Below, piece after piece: positions 17,323 to 25,276 of a stretch of DNA of 64,000 nucleotides. The stretch is from RAM1 sp050247515 (GTDB taxonomy: Bacteria; Pseudomonadota; Gammaproteobacteria; Burkholderiales; Burkholderiaceae_C): NCBI GenBank assembly GCA_050247515.1, contig JBFWUB010000008.1, positions 1 to 64,000 on the forward strand, read 5' to 3'. The position numbers and the translations under genes are program-made. Under the pieces are notes generated by a model. That model did not search any database, was not told the DNA's origin, and was given only the letters and a program-made list of their open reading frames with translations. The stretch's first letter is position 1. Each line of letters starts with the position of its first letter.

Positions 17323-18265
17323 ACACCTTGTGCAGGGTGGACGCATCCTGGTAGCCGCAGCGCGTGGCGATGGCCTCCAGCGACAGCAGGGTTGATTCCA
17401 GCAGGGCCTTGGCGCGCTCCACCCGCAGCTGCTGCACGTACCGCACGGGCCCGACACCCGTCACGTCCTTGAAGCGGCGCAGCAAGGTGCGTTCGCTGGT
17501 GCGGCAATGCCTTGCAAGCGCCTGCACGGTCCACGGCTGATCCAGCCGCTTGCCCAGCCAGACGCGTGCGCGTTCAATGACGACCGGTCCTTCGCCGTCC
17601 AGCATTGCGGGCACATGGGCCGCCTGGCTGTCGCGCCGGCCGTCGTGCAGCAGCATGCGCGCGGCCAGCTGGCGCAGGTCCTCACCCGCGTGGCGGCCCA
17701 CCAGCCAAAGCGCAAGGTCGAAATACGACGTAACGCCGGCGGCTGAAACCAGCGCGCCGTCCTGCACCAGCATGTTCTGGGGCTCCAGCCGGACGGCTGG
17801 ATACTGCGCCCGGCAAAACCCCGCCAGCCACCAGCTGGTGGTGGCGCGCCGTCCGTCCAGCAGCCCGGCATGCGCCACAAGGCAGGTGGCCGAGCAGCCA
17901 AACAGCAGCGGCACGCCATGCGATGCCAGCGAACGCAGCAAGGCCGCCTCCGGGCCCAGCGCCTGCAGTCGCTGCATCAGCTCGATGCCGTTGCCGTGCT
18001 CCAACCCCGGCACGATCAGGGCGTCCAGTGGCTGGTCGTCCGCCGCGATGGCTGTAAAGCCCAGGCCGCTGCTGTCCACGCGGGAGCCCCGCCGCGCGGT
18101 GACCCAATGCGCGCGCAGGTTCACCCGCTGCCTGGCGGGGCGTGACTGCATGAGCGCGTTGCCCAGCGCCAGCACGTCATGCGGCACCACGGCGCCGCTG
18201 CGCAGGCAGCCCGTGAACACCAGGACGCCCACATGAACGGTACGCGCGGAAACAGAAGCAGCCAT
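17261..18265 (-). CDS. GlxA-family AraC-type transcriptional regulator (DJ-1/PfpI domain + HTH)
   Basis: 334 residues. Residues ~8-190 form a DJ-1/PfpI (amidase-like) sensor domain (VGVLVFTGCLRSGAVVPHDVL; LDALIVPGLEHGNG; a nucleophile-elbow-like FGCSATCLVAHAGLLDGRRATTSW). Residues ~230-330 form the AraC double helix-turn-helix (WTVQALARHCRTSERTLLRRFKDVTG; LESTLLSLEAIATRCGYQD; FTRWASVTPGEYRTRFG). The family usually activates catabolic genes for amino-acid-like or quaternary-amine compounds. Its own target is unclear; upstream and divergent lies the MAPEG gene. The 3' end overlaps the LysR gene by 62 bp on the opposite strand. Confidence 0.9.
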   Translation of the reverse strand: MAASVSARTVHVGVLVFTGCLRSGAVVPHDVLALGNALMQSRPARQRVNLRAHWVTARRGSRVDSSGLGFTAIAADDQPLDALIVPGLEHGNGIELMQRLQALGPEAALLRSLASHGVPLLFGCSATCLVAHAGLLDGRRATTSWWLAGFCRAQYPAVRLEPQNMLVQDGALVSAAGVTSYFDLALWLVGRHAGEDLRQLAARMLLHDGRRDSQAAHVPAMLDGEGPVVIERARVWLGKRLDQPWTVQALARHCRTSERTLLRRFKDVTGVGPVRYVQQLRVERAKALLESTLLSLEAIATRCGYQDASTLHKVFTRWASVTPGEYRTRFGLRG

Positions 18266-18359
18266 GTGGCGTATTCAACCATTGAATTGTCATTTCCGCC
18301 AATGGCATTGCCAGGCCTGGCGGCCTGTAATCGGTGCCTGTCGAACACAACAACACCGG

Positions 18360-18812
18360 ATGACCCCAATGACCACTGAACCTGCCCTGCCCGCGCTGGC
18401 GCCCTATGCCGTCGCCCTGACCGCGCTGTTTGCGAAAACCACGCTCACCAGCGTGCTGCAGGTGGTCAGCCGCCTGCGCAGCGGGGTGTTCCCCATCCCC
18501 GAGGACGCCCGCCTGATGGGCAGGCAGCCCGCCCCGGCCGAATCCGGTTTTGTGCAGCGTTGCGCCAATGTCTGGCGCAACGACACCGAGAACCTGCCGT
18601 TGTTCATGGCGCTGGGCCTGGTGCATGTGCTGCTGGGCGCACCGGAGGAGTCAGCCACCCTGTACTTTGGCGCCTACGTTGCGCTGCGCTACGCCCATAC
18701 GCTGGTGTTCCTGCGGGGCCTGCAGCCCTGGCGCGCGATCATGTATCTGGCGGGCCTGGCCGTTTGCTGGGCGATGGCGGTGCAGTGCGTCATGCTGGCG
18801 GTGGTGCGGTAG
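18360..18812 (+). CDS. MAPEG-family membrane protein
   Basis: 150 residues with four hydrophobic segments. The features fit the MAPEG superfamily (membrane-associated proteins in eicosanoid and glutathione metabolism): KTTLTSVLQVVSRLRSGVFPIPEDA, RCANVWRNDTENLPLFMALGLVHVLLG, LYFGAYVALRYAHTLVFLRGLQPWR. The ERxxxNxxEN-type motif appears as RCANVWRNDTEN. Bacterial members are poorly characterised, some have glutathione transferase activity. The start could also be the ATG at 18369; neither has a clear Shine-Dalgarno. Divergent from the GlxA-type regulator. Confidence 0.8.
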   Translation: MTPMTTEPALPALAPYAVALTALFAKTTLTSVLQVVSRLRSGVFPIPEDARLMGRQPAPAESGFVQRCANVWRNDTENLPLFMALGLVHVLLGAPEESATLYFGAYVALRYAHTLVFLRGLQPWRAIMYLAGLAVCWAMAVQCVMLAVVR

Positions 18813-18845
18813 CGTGGCCGCGCCCGCAGCCGCCTGGCTGAACGG

Positions 18846-19331
18846 TCAGCGCACGGTGATCGTGAGTTTGGGGCGGAACACCGCCAGCACCACATTCACC
18901 ACGCACAGCGCCAGCAGCAACCACAGCGTGATGCGTTCGGACCGCAGCAACGCCTGCAGCGTGGCCAGGTCAGCGCCCGTTGCCGCCGCGGCCAGCTGGG
19001 CCTGCTGGCCGGCGGCGCCCACGACCATCAGCGTGGCCGCAAACACGCTGATGCCCAGCAACGCCTTCAGCCACGCCCAGCCGGCGTCGCGGTAGGCGCG
19101 CGTGGCCGCCAGGGCAATCAGGCCACTGACAACCACCACGGCCATGGACGGCACCAGGATGAGCCGTGCGATGGCATTGAAGATCTGCCGCGCCGCCAGG
19201 AATTCAGCCGGCGAAGCAACGCTGCCCGTGAGGTTGATCACCAGGCACACCGTCAGCGCGCCGCCGAACGCGATCGACGCGACGTCGTGAATGGTTTTGG
19301 CGCCAAGGCGCAGCCAGGCCCGTGGGTTCAT
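18846..19331 (-). CDS. Predicted integral membrane protein (DUF2269-like)
   Basis: 161 residues with four hydrophobic helices (about 17-38, 55-77, 86-106, 135-155). The overall layout, with an early HDVASIAFGGALTVCLVINLTG helix containing a histidine and a PSMAVVVVSGLIALAATRAY segment, is like small DUF2269-type inner-membrane proteins. No catalytic motif is visible and no function is proposed. It converges with the MAPEG gene 33 bp away and is divergent from the small ORF at 19433. Confidence 0.6.
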   Translation of the reverse strand: MNPRAWLRLGAKTIHDVASIAFGGALTVCLVINLTGSVASPAEFLAARQIFNAIARLILVPSMAVVVVSGLIALAATRAYRDAGWAWLKALLGISVFAATLMVVGAAGQQAQLAAAATGADLATLQALLRSERITLWLLLALCVVNVVLAVFRPKLTITVR

Positions 19332-19420
19332 GGCGCCAGCTTAAACGCAGCCGGGCTGTTTGCAGGAACCTCAGGACTCGCCGACGGCGCTCCCTTCTCC
19401 CTTTGCATTCAGGCCCCGCT

Positions 19421-19426
19421 TAAGAT
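19421..19426 (+). promoter_or_regulatory. Candidate -10 element directly before a start codon (leaderless transcript?)
   Basis: TAAGAT lies 6 bp before the ATG at 19433 and no Shine-Dalgarno is present between them. If used, transcription would begin at or near the A of the ATG. No convincing -35 is visible. Confidence 0.35.
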
Positions 19427-19432
19427 ACCGGC

Positions 19433-19651
19433 ATGACACGTGTCGTCGGCAACCAGAACAGAAGCGAGTTCATCCTGGACCCGCGTGAAGCGCTGCGTCG
19501 TGGCGAGGCGCTTGACCGCATGGGGCCAGCGCTGCTGCCACCGCGTCCACGGGGGGTTATGCGGGCGCCGCACCGTGTATTCAATGCCATGGATGACGCG
19601 AGGCAACTGGAGCAGGCCAGGCTGCTCAACAGCGAGTCGACTCGCCCATGA
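19433..19651 (+). CDS. Small unknown protein, first gene of a coupled pair with a nucleotidyltransferase
   Basis: 72 residues, MTRVVGNQNRSEFILDPREA at the N terminus, basic, with no membrane segment and no motif that I recognise. The sequence EFILDPREALRRGEALDRM and AMDDARQLEQARLLNSES suggest two short helices. Its stop overlaps the start of the nucleotidyltransferase gene (ATGA at 19648), so both are translated together. The pairing of a small protein with a minimal nucleotidyltransferase resembles toxin-antitoxin organisation, but this protein is not a known antitoxin family to me and that role is only a hypothesis. Confidence 0.65.
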   Translation: MTRVVGNQNRSEFILDPREALRRGEALDRMGPALLPPRPRGVMRAPHRVFNAMDDARQLEQARLLNSESTRP

Positions 19652-20109
19652 ACGCGATCGTCCTGCTCGATCTGCTGCGCCGCTTCCAGCAAGAAGGGGT
19701 GGCCTATGTGCTTGTGGGCGGCCATGCGGTTCGGCTCAACGGCTTCAATCGCAACACGGAAGATATCGACATCCTGCTGCCCTCGTCACTGGAGAATGGC
19801 CGCAAAGTCATCCGGGCACTGTCATTCCTGCCGAGCAGCTCGGAGCTCGATGCCGACTGGTTTGCGCCGCCGGCCGACGCGCCAGAAAACATCCGTGTCG
19901 CCGATGACTTGCTGATCGATCTGCTGTTTGCCGCCAACGGCCAGACGTATGAAAGCCTCGCGCCTCACGTGCGGACAATCGAGGTGGATGGAGTGCAGAT
20001 CAGAACCCTCGACATTGAGGGCCTGCTGAAAACCAAGACGGATTATCGGGACAAGGACCGCATCGACCGCGAGGCGCTGATGCGCCTTCGCGACCAGCTT
20101 CAGGGGTAA
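19648..20109 (+). CDS. Minimal nucleotidyltransferase (DUF6036/AbiEii-like)
   Basis: 153 residues. The nucleotidyltransferase fold signature is clear: GG at 24-25 in VGGHAVRLNGFNRNTEDIDI, the Asp pair D39 and D41, and a third acidic position D91 in ADDLLIDLLF. A later KTKTDYRDKDRIDREAL resembles the R/K-K-D segment shared by AbiEii-like and DUF6036 proteins. Family members transfer nucleotides to tRNA, proteins or antibiotics, and some are growth-inhibiting toxins. Because all three acidic residues are present the enzyme looks active. Coupled to the 72-residue gene; its 3' end overlaps the glutamate dehydrogenase gene by 10 nt on the opposite strand. Target is unknown. Confidence 0.8.
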   Translation: MNAIVLLDLLRRFQQEGVAYVLVGGHAVRLNGFNRNTEDIDILLPSSLENGRKVIRALSFLPSSSELDADWFAPPADAPENIRVADDLLIDLLFAANGQTYESLAPHVRTIEVDGVQIRTLDIEGLLKTKTDYRDKDRIDREALMRLRDQLQG

Positions 20110-21416
20110 AGCCCGCGCAGCTCGCGCGTGTGCAGTATCCGCTTGCAAGCCACGATGAACGTGGCCGTGCGCAGCGTGACCTTGTGGTCCTGCGCCACCT
20201 GCCAGATGCTGGCGAAGGCGGCGCGCATGATGCGCACCAGGCGGGCGTTGATTTCCTCTTCGTCCCAGAAGAAGCTGGAGAAGTCCTGCACCCATTCAAA
20301 GTAGCTCACCGTCACGCCGCCGGCATTGGCGATCACGTCGGGCAGCACCAGCACGTTGCGTTCTTTCAGGATGTCGTCGGCCTCGGGGGTGGTGGGGCCG
20401 TTGGCGCCTTCGATCACCATGCGGGCCTTGATGCGCCCGGCGTTGTCCTTGTTGATCTGTGCTTCCAGCGCGGCGGGAATCAGGATGTCGCATTCCACGT
20501 CCCAGAACTGGTCGTTCTTGAGCGCCTCGGCGCCTTCAAAGCCGGCAACCGTGCGGTGTTCGGCCACATGGCGCAGCAGCTCGGGCACGTTCAGGCCGGC
20601 TTCACGGTAGATGGTGCCGCCGTGGTCCTGCACGGCCACCACGCGGGCGCCGGTTTCGGCAAACAGCTTGGCGGCAATGCCGCCCACGTTGCCAAAGCCC
20701 TGCACGGCCACACGGGCCTGGCCCACTTCCAGGCCGATGTGCCTGGCGGCTTCCACGCCCACGGTGAACACGCCGCGGCCCGTGGCCTCCACCCGGCCCA
20801 GCGAGCCGCCCAGGTCGATGGGTTTGCCCGTGACCACGCCGGTGGCGGTGGAGCCCTGGTTCATGGAATAGGTGTCCATCATCCAGGCCATGATCTGGCC
20901 GTCGGTGTTGACGTCGGGCGCGGGGATGTCCTTGTTGGGGCCGATGATGATGCCGATCTCGCTGGTATAGCGGCGCGTCACGCGCTCCAGCTCGCCGCGC
21001 GACAGCGTGCGCGGGTCCACGCGGATGCCGCCCTTGGCGCCGCCGTAGGGCACGTTCACCGCGGCGTTCTTGATGGACATCCAGGCCGACAGCGCCATTA
21101 CCTCGGACAGCGTCACGTCCTGGTGAAAGCGCACGCCGCCCTTGCCCGGGCCGCGGCTGGTGTTGTGCTGCACGCGGTAGCCCTCGTAGTGGGCCACGGT
21201 GCCGTCGTCCAGGTGGATGGGCACGTCCACGATCAGCGCGCGCTTGGGGCGCTTGAGGGTTTCAACCCAGCGCGACAGGTGGCCCAGGTACGGCGTGACC
21301 CGGTCCACCTGCTGCAGGTAGATGCCCCAGGGGCCGAGGTTGCCGGCGTCAAGGTAAGAGGGCAGGGCGTTGGGAGAGGGGGCGGCGGTGGATGGGGCGC
21401 CGTTGGGTCGTGACAT
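20100..21416 (-). CDS. gdhA: Glu/Leu/Phe/Val-type glutamate dehydrogenase
   Basis: 438 residues, the typical length of the hexameric enzyme that interconverts glutamate with 2-oxoglutarate and ammonia. The substrate domain shows HYEGYRVQHNTSRGPGKGG, then NVPYGGAKGGIRVDP with the catalytic lysine region, and GPNKDIPAPDVNT. The nucleotide-binding domain has a GFGNVGG dinucleotide loop (VAVQGFGNVGGIAAKLF). Start ATG at 21416 has AGGAG 8 nt upstream; the frame is open further upstream but without support. It follows argH on the same strand after a 101-bp gap holding a perfect 10-bp inverted repeat. Cofactor preference cannot be fixed by eye. Confidence 0.95.
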   Translation of the reverse strand: MSRPNGAPSTAAPSPNALPSYLDAGNLGPWGIYLQQVDRVTPYLGHLSRWVETLKRPKRALIVDVPIHLDDGTVAHYEGYRVQHNTSRGPGKGGVRFHQDVTLSEVMALSAWMSIKNAAVNVPYGGAKGGIRVDPRTLSRGELERVTRRYTSEIGIIIGPNKDIPAPDVNTDGQIMAWMMDTYSMNQGSTATGVVTGKPIDLGGSLGRVEATGRGVFTVGVEAARHIGLEVGQARVAVQGFGNVGGIAAKLFAETGARVVAVQDHGGTIYREAGLNVPELLRHVAEHRTVAGFEGAEALKNDQFWDVECDILIPAALEAQINKDNAGRIKARMVIEGANGPTTPEADDILKERNVLVLPDVIANAGGVTVSYFEWVQDFSSFFWDEEEINARLVRIMRAAFASIWQVAQDHKVTLRTATFIVACKRILHTRELRGLYP

Positions 21417-21483
21417 GGGAAAGGCTCCTGAAAACCCGAAGCGTAGGCGCGCGGCCTGCCCCTGTCCAAGGCCTGGTTGGCTG

Positions 21484-21510
21484 AGGGTTATGCGCCGTTT
21501 GCATAACCCT
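21484..21510. promoter_or_regulatory. Perfect inverted repeat between argH and gdhA
   Basis: AGGGTTATGC (21484-21493) and GCATAACCCT (21501-21510) are exact complements around a 7-nt loop. The site is 68-94 bp upstream of the gdhA start and 8 bp after the argH stop. No T-run follows on either strand, so an operator for gdhA is as likely as a weak terminator for argH. Confidence 0.5.
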
Positions 21511-21517
21511 GGGGTAG

Positions 21518-22933
21518 TCAACCCAGCCGCTGGCGGTGCCGCGCGATCTGCGCGCGCACCTGGGCCGGTGCCGTGCCGCCGAGCGTGTGGCGCGCGTTCA
21601 GCGAGCCGCGCAGGCTCAGGGCCTCGTACACGTCTTTCTCGATCGCGGGGTTGAATTCCCGCAGCACCGACAGCGGCAGCTCCGACAGGTCCACGTTGTG
21701 CGAGATCGCGGCCTTCACTGCATGGGCCACGGTCTCGTGCGCGTCACGGAAGGGCAGGCCTTTTTTGACCAGGTAGTCGGCCAGGTCAGTGGCGGTGGCG
21801 TAGCCGCGCAGCGCGGCCTGTTCCATGGCCTGGGGCCTGACGGTGATGCCGCCCACCATCTCGGCAAAGATGCGCAGCGTGTCTTTCAGCGTGTCCACCG
21901 TGTCAAACAGCGGCTCCTTGTCTTCCTGGTTGTCCTTGTTGTAGGCCAGGGGCTGACCCTTCATCAGCGTGATCAGGCCCATCAGGTGGCCCACCACGCG
22001 GCCGGTCTTGCCGCGCGCCAGCTCGGGCACGTCGGGGTTTTTCTTCTGCGGCATGATGGAGCTGCCGGTGGTGAAGCGGTCGGCAATCTGGATGAAGCCG
22101 AAGTTCTGGCTCATCCACAGGATCAGTTCCTCGCTGAAGCGGCTGATGTGCACCATGCACAGGCTGGCCGCGGCGGTGAATTCAATGGCGAAGTCCCGGT
22201 CGCTCACGGCGTCCAGGCTGTTCTGGCAGACGCTGGGCTGGCCCTGGTCATCCACCATGCCCAACGCGCGGGCCACGGCCTCACGGTCCAGGGGGTAGCT
22301 GGTGCCGGCCAGCGCGGCGGCGCCCAGCGGCAGGCGGTTGACGCGGCGGCGCACATCGGCCAGCCGCTCGGCGTCGCGCGCAAACATTTCCACATAGGCC
22401 AGCATGTGGTGGCCAAAGCTCACCGGCTGGGCCACCTGCAGGTGGGTGAAGCCCGGCAGGATGACCTCCACGTTTTTCTCGGCAATGTCCACCAGCGCCT
22501 TTTGCAGGTCGCCCAGCAGGCCGTCGATCACGTCGATCTCCGCGCGCAGCCACAGCCGCACGTCGGTGGCCACCTGGTCGTTGCGGCTGCGACCGGTGTG
22601 CAGCCGTTTGCCCGCGTCGCCCACCAGCTGGGTCAGGCGCGCCTCGATGTTCAGGTGCACGTCTTCCAGGTCCAGCTTCCATTCAAACGCGCCGGATTCG
22701 ATCTCCGTCGTGATCTGGGCCATTCCTTTCTGGATGGAGGCCAGGTCGGTCTGCGAAATAATGCCCTGCGCGGCCAGCATGCCGGCATGCGCCAGCGAGC
22801 CGGCAATGTCGGCCTGCCACATGCGCTTGTCAAAGAAAACACTGGAGGTATAGCGTTTGACCAGGTCGCTCATGGGCTCGGAAAAGAGCGCGGACCACGC
22901 CTCGGATTTTTTGTCGAATTGGTTCTGGGACAT
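21518..22933 (-). CDS. argH: Argininosuccinate lyase
   Basis: 471 residues. Last step of arginine synthesis: argininosuccinate to arginine plus fumarate, cytoplasmic tetramer. The fumarase/aspartase superfamily signature GSSIMPQKKNPD is present with its catalytic serine loop, as are TGRSRNDQVATD and PGFTHLQVAQPVSFGHH. Start ATG at 22933 (MSQNQFDKKSEAWSALF) is the family start; an open frame farther upstream runs antisense into algZ. No Shine-Dalgarno is seen and a -10-like TATTGT lies 7 nt upstream, which hints at a leaderless message. Divergent from algZ with 43 bp between, a conserved arrangement in pseudomonads and Burkholderiales. Confidence 0.96.
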   Translation of the reverse strand: MSQNQFDKKSEAWSALFSEPMSDLVKRYTSSVFFDKRMWQADIAGSLAHAGMLAAQGIISQTDLASIQKGMAQITTEIESGAFEWKLDLEDVHLNIEARLTQLVGDAGKRLHTGRSRNDQVATDVRLWLRAEIDVIDGLLGDLQKALVDIAEKNVEVILPGFTHLQVAQPVSFGHHMLAYVEMFARDAERLADVRRRVNRLPLGAAALAGTSYPLDREAVARALGMVDDQGQPSVCQNSLDAVSDRDFAIEFTAAASLCMVHISRFSEELILWMSQNFGFIQIADRFTTGSSIMPQKKNPDVPELARGKTGRVVGHLMGLITLMKGQPLAYNKDNQEDKEPLFDTVDTLKDTLRIFAEMVGGITVRPQAMEQAALRGYATATDLADYLVKKGLPFRDAHETVAHAVKAAISHNVDLSELPLSVLREFNPAIEKDVYEALSLRGSLNARHTLGGTAPAQVRAQIARHRQRLG

Positions 22934-22976
22934 GGGTAGGACAATAATCGGGTTCTGACCCCGATGGCCTTGTTGG

Positions 22977-24017
22977 ATGCAGGACTCGCAAATTTTATCG
23001 ACCTTCCAGGAGCTGCCCGTGGCGCAGCCGGCACCGCGCCCCGCGCGCGTGCTGATCTTTGATGCCTGCCAGACGGGTGTGATCCTGCGCGCCGTGCTGT
23101 TTGTCGAGGGCGTGATGGGCGTGGGGGCGATGTTCGGCGCGGTCCATTTCATGGACTGGCTGGCTCGGCTGGCCATGCTGACCGGCGGGGCGCTGCCGGC
23201 CACGCTGGCCTGGCTGATCGCCGCGTGCAGCGCCAAGAAGCTGCTGGCCCGCCTGCCCAACCCGGCCCAATATGTCTGTGGCGTGCTGCTGGGCGTGCTG
23301 GCGGGCCTGTATGGATGCGGGCTGCTGGCCCTGGTGGGCTACGTGGGCAGTGTCCCGTGGGTTGCATCGGGTTTTGCCGGTGCCGTGCTGGCCAGCGCGC
23401 TGGTGGCGGCGCTGGTCTGGCGGGCCAAGGCGCGCACCCCGGCGGACACCGCGGCACGCCTGACCGAGCTGCAGGCGCGCATCCGGCCGCACTTCCTGTT
23501 CAATACCCTCAACAGCGCGATCGCCCTGGTACGCGAGGATCCCGCCCGTGCCGAGTCCCTGCTGGAAGACCTGAGCGACCTGTTTCGCCACGCCCTGGTG
23601 GACCAGGGTGAATCCGTTACGCTGGCGCAGGAGATCACGCTGGCCGAACGCTACCTGGCGATCGAGCAGGTGCGCTTTGGCGAGCGGCTGCAGGTCGAAT
23701 GGGCGCTGGACCCGGCGGCCGGCAGCGCCAGGCTGCCGCCGTTGTTGCTGCAGCCGCTGGTGGAAAACGCCGTCAAGCATGGCGTGGAGCCCAGCGCCAC
23801 GGGCGCGCAGATCCGCGTCAGCACACAGCGCCGTGGCGCCAGCGTGGTGGTCAAGGTCACCAACACGGTGCCGGGCGGCCAGGGTCGCCCGGGCCACGGG
23901 CTGGCGCTGGACAATGTGCGCGACCGCCTGCGCCTGCTGCACGACGTCCAGTCGCAGTTCCAGACCGTGCTGAAAGACGGCGTGTACCAGGCGCGCATTG
24001 AAATTCCCGCGGAGTGA
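22977..24017 (+). CDS. algZ: LytS/AlgZ-type sensor histidine kinase
   Basis: 346 residues. Four hydrophobic helices (about 36-58, 66-86, 99-125, 128-148) are followed by a His_kinase domain of the LytS type: phospho-acceptor H172 in IRPHFLFNTLNSA, then the ATP-binding N box LQPLVENAVKHG (about 256-267) and a short HATPase region with GHGLALDNVRDRL. The partner regulator is encoded next with a 3-bp or shorter gap. The name follows the synteny argH/algZ-algR and domain type; the controlled genes (alginate or type IV pili in Pseudomonas) are not known here. Confidence 0.88.
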   Translation: MQDSQILSTFQELPVAQPAPRPARVLIFDACQTGVILRAVLFVEGVMGVGAMFGAVHFMDWLARLAMLTGGALPATLAWLIAACSAKKLLARLPNPAQYVCGVLLGVLAGLYGCGLLALVGYVGSVPWVASGFAGAVLASALVAALVWRAKARTPADTAARLTELQARIRPHFLFNTLNSAIALVREDPARAESLLEDLSDLFRHALVDQGESVTLAQEITLAERYLAIEQVRFGERLQVEWALDPAAGSARLPPLLLQPLVENAVKHGVEPSATGAQIRVSTQRRGASVVVKVTNTVPGGQGRPGHGLALDNVRDRLRLLHDVQSQFQTVLKDGVYQARIEIPAE

Positions 24018-24019
24018 CC

Positions 24020-24760
24020 ATGGTGATCAAGGTGTTGATCGTGGACGACGAAAAACTGGCCCGCTCGCGCATGCGCACGCTTCTGGGCGACTGCAGCGCG
24101 CCACAGGTGCTGGTGGGCGCCGAAGCGGCGAATGCCGCGCAGGCCATGCAGCTGATCCAGCACGAGCACTTTGACGCCGTGCTGCTGGACGTGCACATGC
24201 CCGGGGCCGACGGCGTTGCGCTGGCCCGCGCGATGCAGGCGCTGCCCAGGCGGCCGGCCGTGGTGTTCGTCACCGCCCACGCGGAACACGCCGTGCAGGC
24301 CTTCGAGATCGAGGCGGTGGACTACCTGACCAAGCCGGTACGGCTGGAGCGACTCCAGCTGGCGCTGCAGAAAGTGCAAAGGCTGGCCGCCGCCACGACC
24401 GGCGCGCAGCCCGGCGTGGCGCAGGAGTCCCTGCTGATCCAGGACCGCGGCCGCACGGAACGCGTGCCGCTGGCCGAGGTGCTGTATTTCAAGGCCGAGC
24501 TCAAATACATCACCGTGCGCACCGCGTCGCGCAGCTACATCCTGGACAGCTCCCTCAACGAGCTGGAGGAGCGCTACGCCACGCAGTACCTGCGGGTGCA
24601 CCGCAACGCGCTGGTGCTGCGCCATGCCATGCGTGCGCTGGAGCGCCACCACGATCCCGAAGAGGGCGAGGGCTGGGCGGTGCGCCTGAACGGCGTGGAT
24701 GAGCTGCTGGCCGTGTCGCGCCGCCAGCTGGCGGCCGTGCGCGAGGCGCTCACGGGCTGA
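24020..24760 (+). CDS. algR: LytTR-family response regulator (AlgR-like)
   Basis: 246 residues: receiver domain (1-120) with D9/D10, phospho-acceptor D57 in LLDVHMPG and K104 in YLTKPV, then a LytTR DNA-binding domain (about 140-245; LYFKAELKYITVRTASRSYILDSSLNELEERY, FLRVHRNALV-like YLRVHRNALVL). Start ATG at 24020 has GGAG 5 nt upstream; a GTG at 24014 is the alternative. It immediately follows the kinase gene and acts with it. A hairpin ends the operon at about 24770-24792. Confidence 0.92.
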   Translation: MVIKVLIVDDEKLARSRMRTLLGDCSAPQVLVGAEAANAAQAMQLIQHEHFDAVLLDVHMPGADGVALARAMQALPRRPAVVFVTAHAEHAVQAFEIEAVDYLTKPVRLERLQLALQKVQRLAAATTGAQPGVAQESLLIQDRGRTERVPLAEVLYFKAELKYITVRTASRSYILDSSLNELEERYATQYLRVHRNALVLRHAMRALERHHDPEEGEGWAVRLNGVDELLAVSRRQLAAVREALTG

Positions 24761-24769
24761 ATGGCGAGC

Positions 24770-24792
24770 GGCCCATGATGGGCATCATGGCC
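24770..24792 (+). terminator. Hairpin after algR
   Basis: GGCCCATGAT (24770-24779) pairs with ATCATGGCC (24784-24792) with one bulged C and a GGGC loop. It lies 10 bp after the algR stop in the gap to the convergent usp gene. The following bases (CTTGTAACG) are not a clear T-run, so termination strength is uncertain. Confidence 0.45.
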
Positions 24793-24825
24793 TTGTAACG
24801 GGCGGCCGCACGGCGCCGCCGCGAT

Positions 24826-25260
24826 TCAGGACCCGATCACCTCAAACCCGCCGGTGGCCCGCATCATGTGGCGCAACTGGTCGGCCAGCGAGCCGAACAT
24901 CGTGCCCACCACGTCGCTTTCCGGGGGCGAACCCAGCAGCACGCGGCGGCAGCCGTATTCGCGTGCCGTGAGCGCAATGGTGTCCGCGCGCCGGCCGACC
25001 GCGATGCTGGTGGTGTAGGGCACGCCCGCGGCGTCCAGCTGCCTGCGTGCAGCGGCCAGGTCTTCGCGGCCCATCTTCTGCTGCAGCTGGCGCAGCTCCT
25101 CGGCGCCGAAGTAAGAGGCCACATGGCCGTTGACGCGCGACTGCACGCTCAGCAGGTGCACGGCGGCGTTTTCGTGGCGGTGCAGCCGGATGGCGGCCTC
25201 GACCGCTGCCATCGTCTTGGCCGGCTGGTCGGGCTGCATGGGGACAAGGACCTTGGCCAT
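24826..25260 (-). CDS. Universal stress protein (UspA family)
   Basis: 144 residues with the Usp fold: KVLVPMQPDQPAKTM at the N terminus, a helical middle with a small alpha/beta domain, and the C-terminal VLLGSPPESDVVGTMFGSLADQLRHMM. The family's ATP-binding G-x2-G-x9-G-S pattern is only partly kept (LGS...VGTMFGSLA), so nucleotide binding is plausible but not certain. It starts 16 bp after the terC stop on the same strand, so the two may be co-transcribed. Role: general stress resistance (inferred from family). Confidence 0.88.
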   Translation of the reverse strand: MAKVLVPMQPDQPAKTMAAVEAAIRLHRHENAAVHLLSVQSRVNGHVASYFGAEELRQLQQKMGREDLAAARRQLDAAGVPYTTSIAVGRRADTIALTAREYGCRRVLLGSPPESDVVGTMFGSLADQLRHMMRATGGFEVIGS

Positions 25261-25276
25261 GGGCTTGCTCGCGGCT

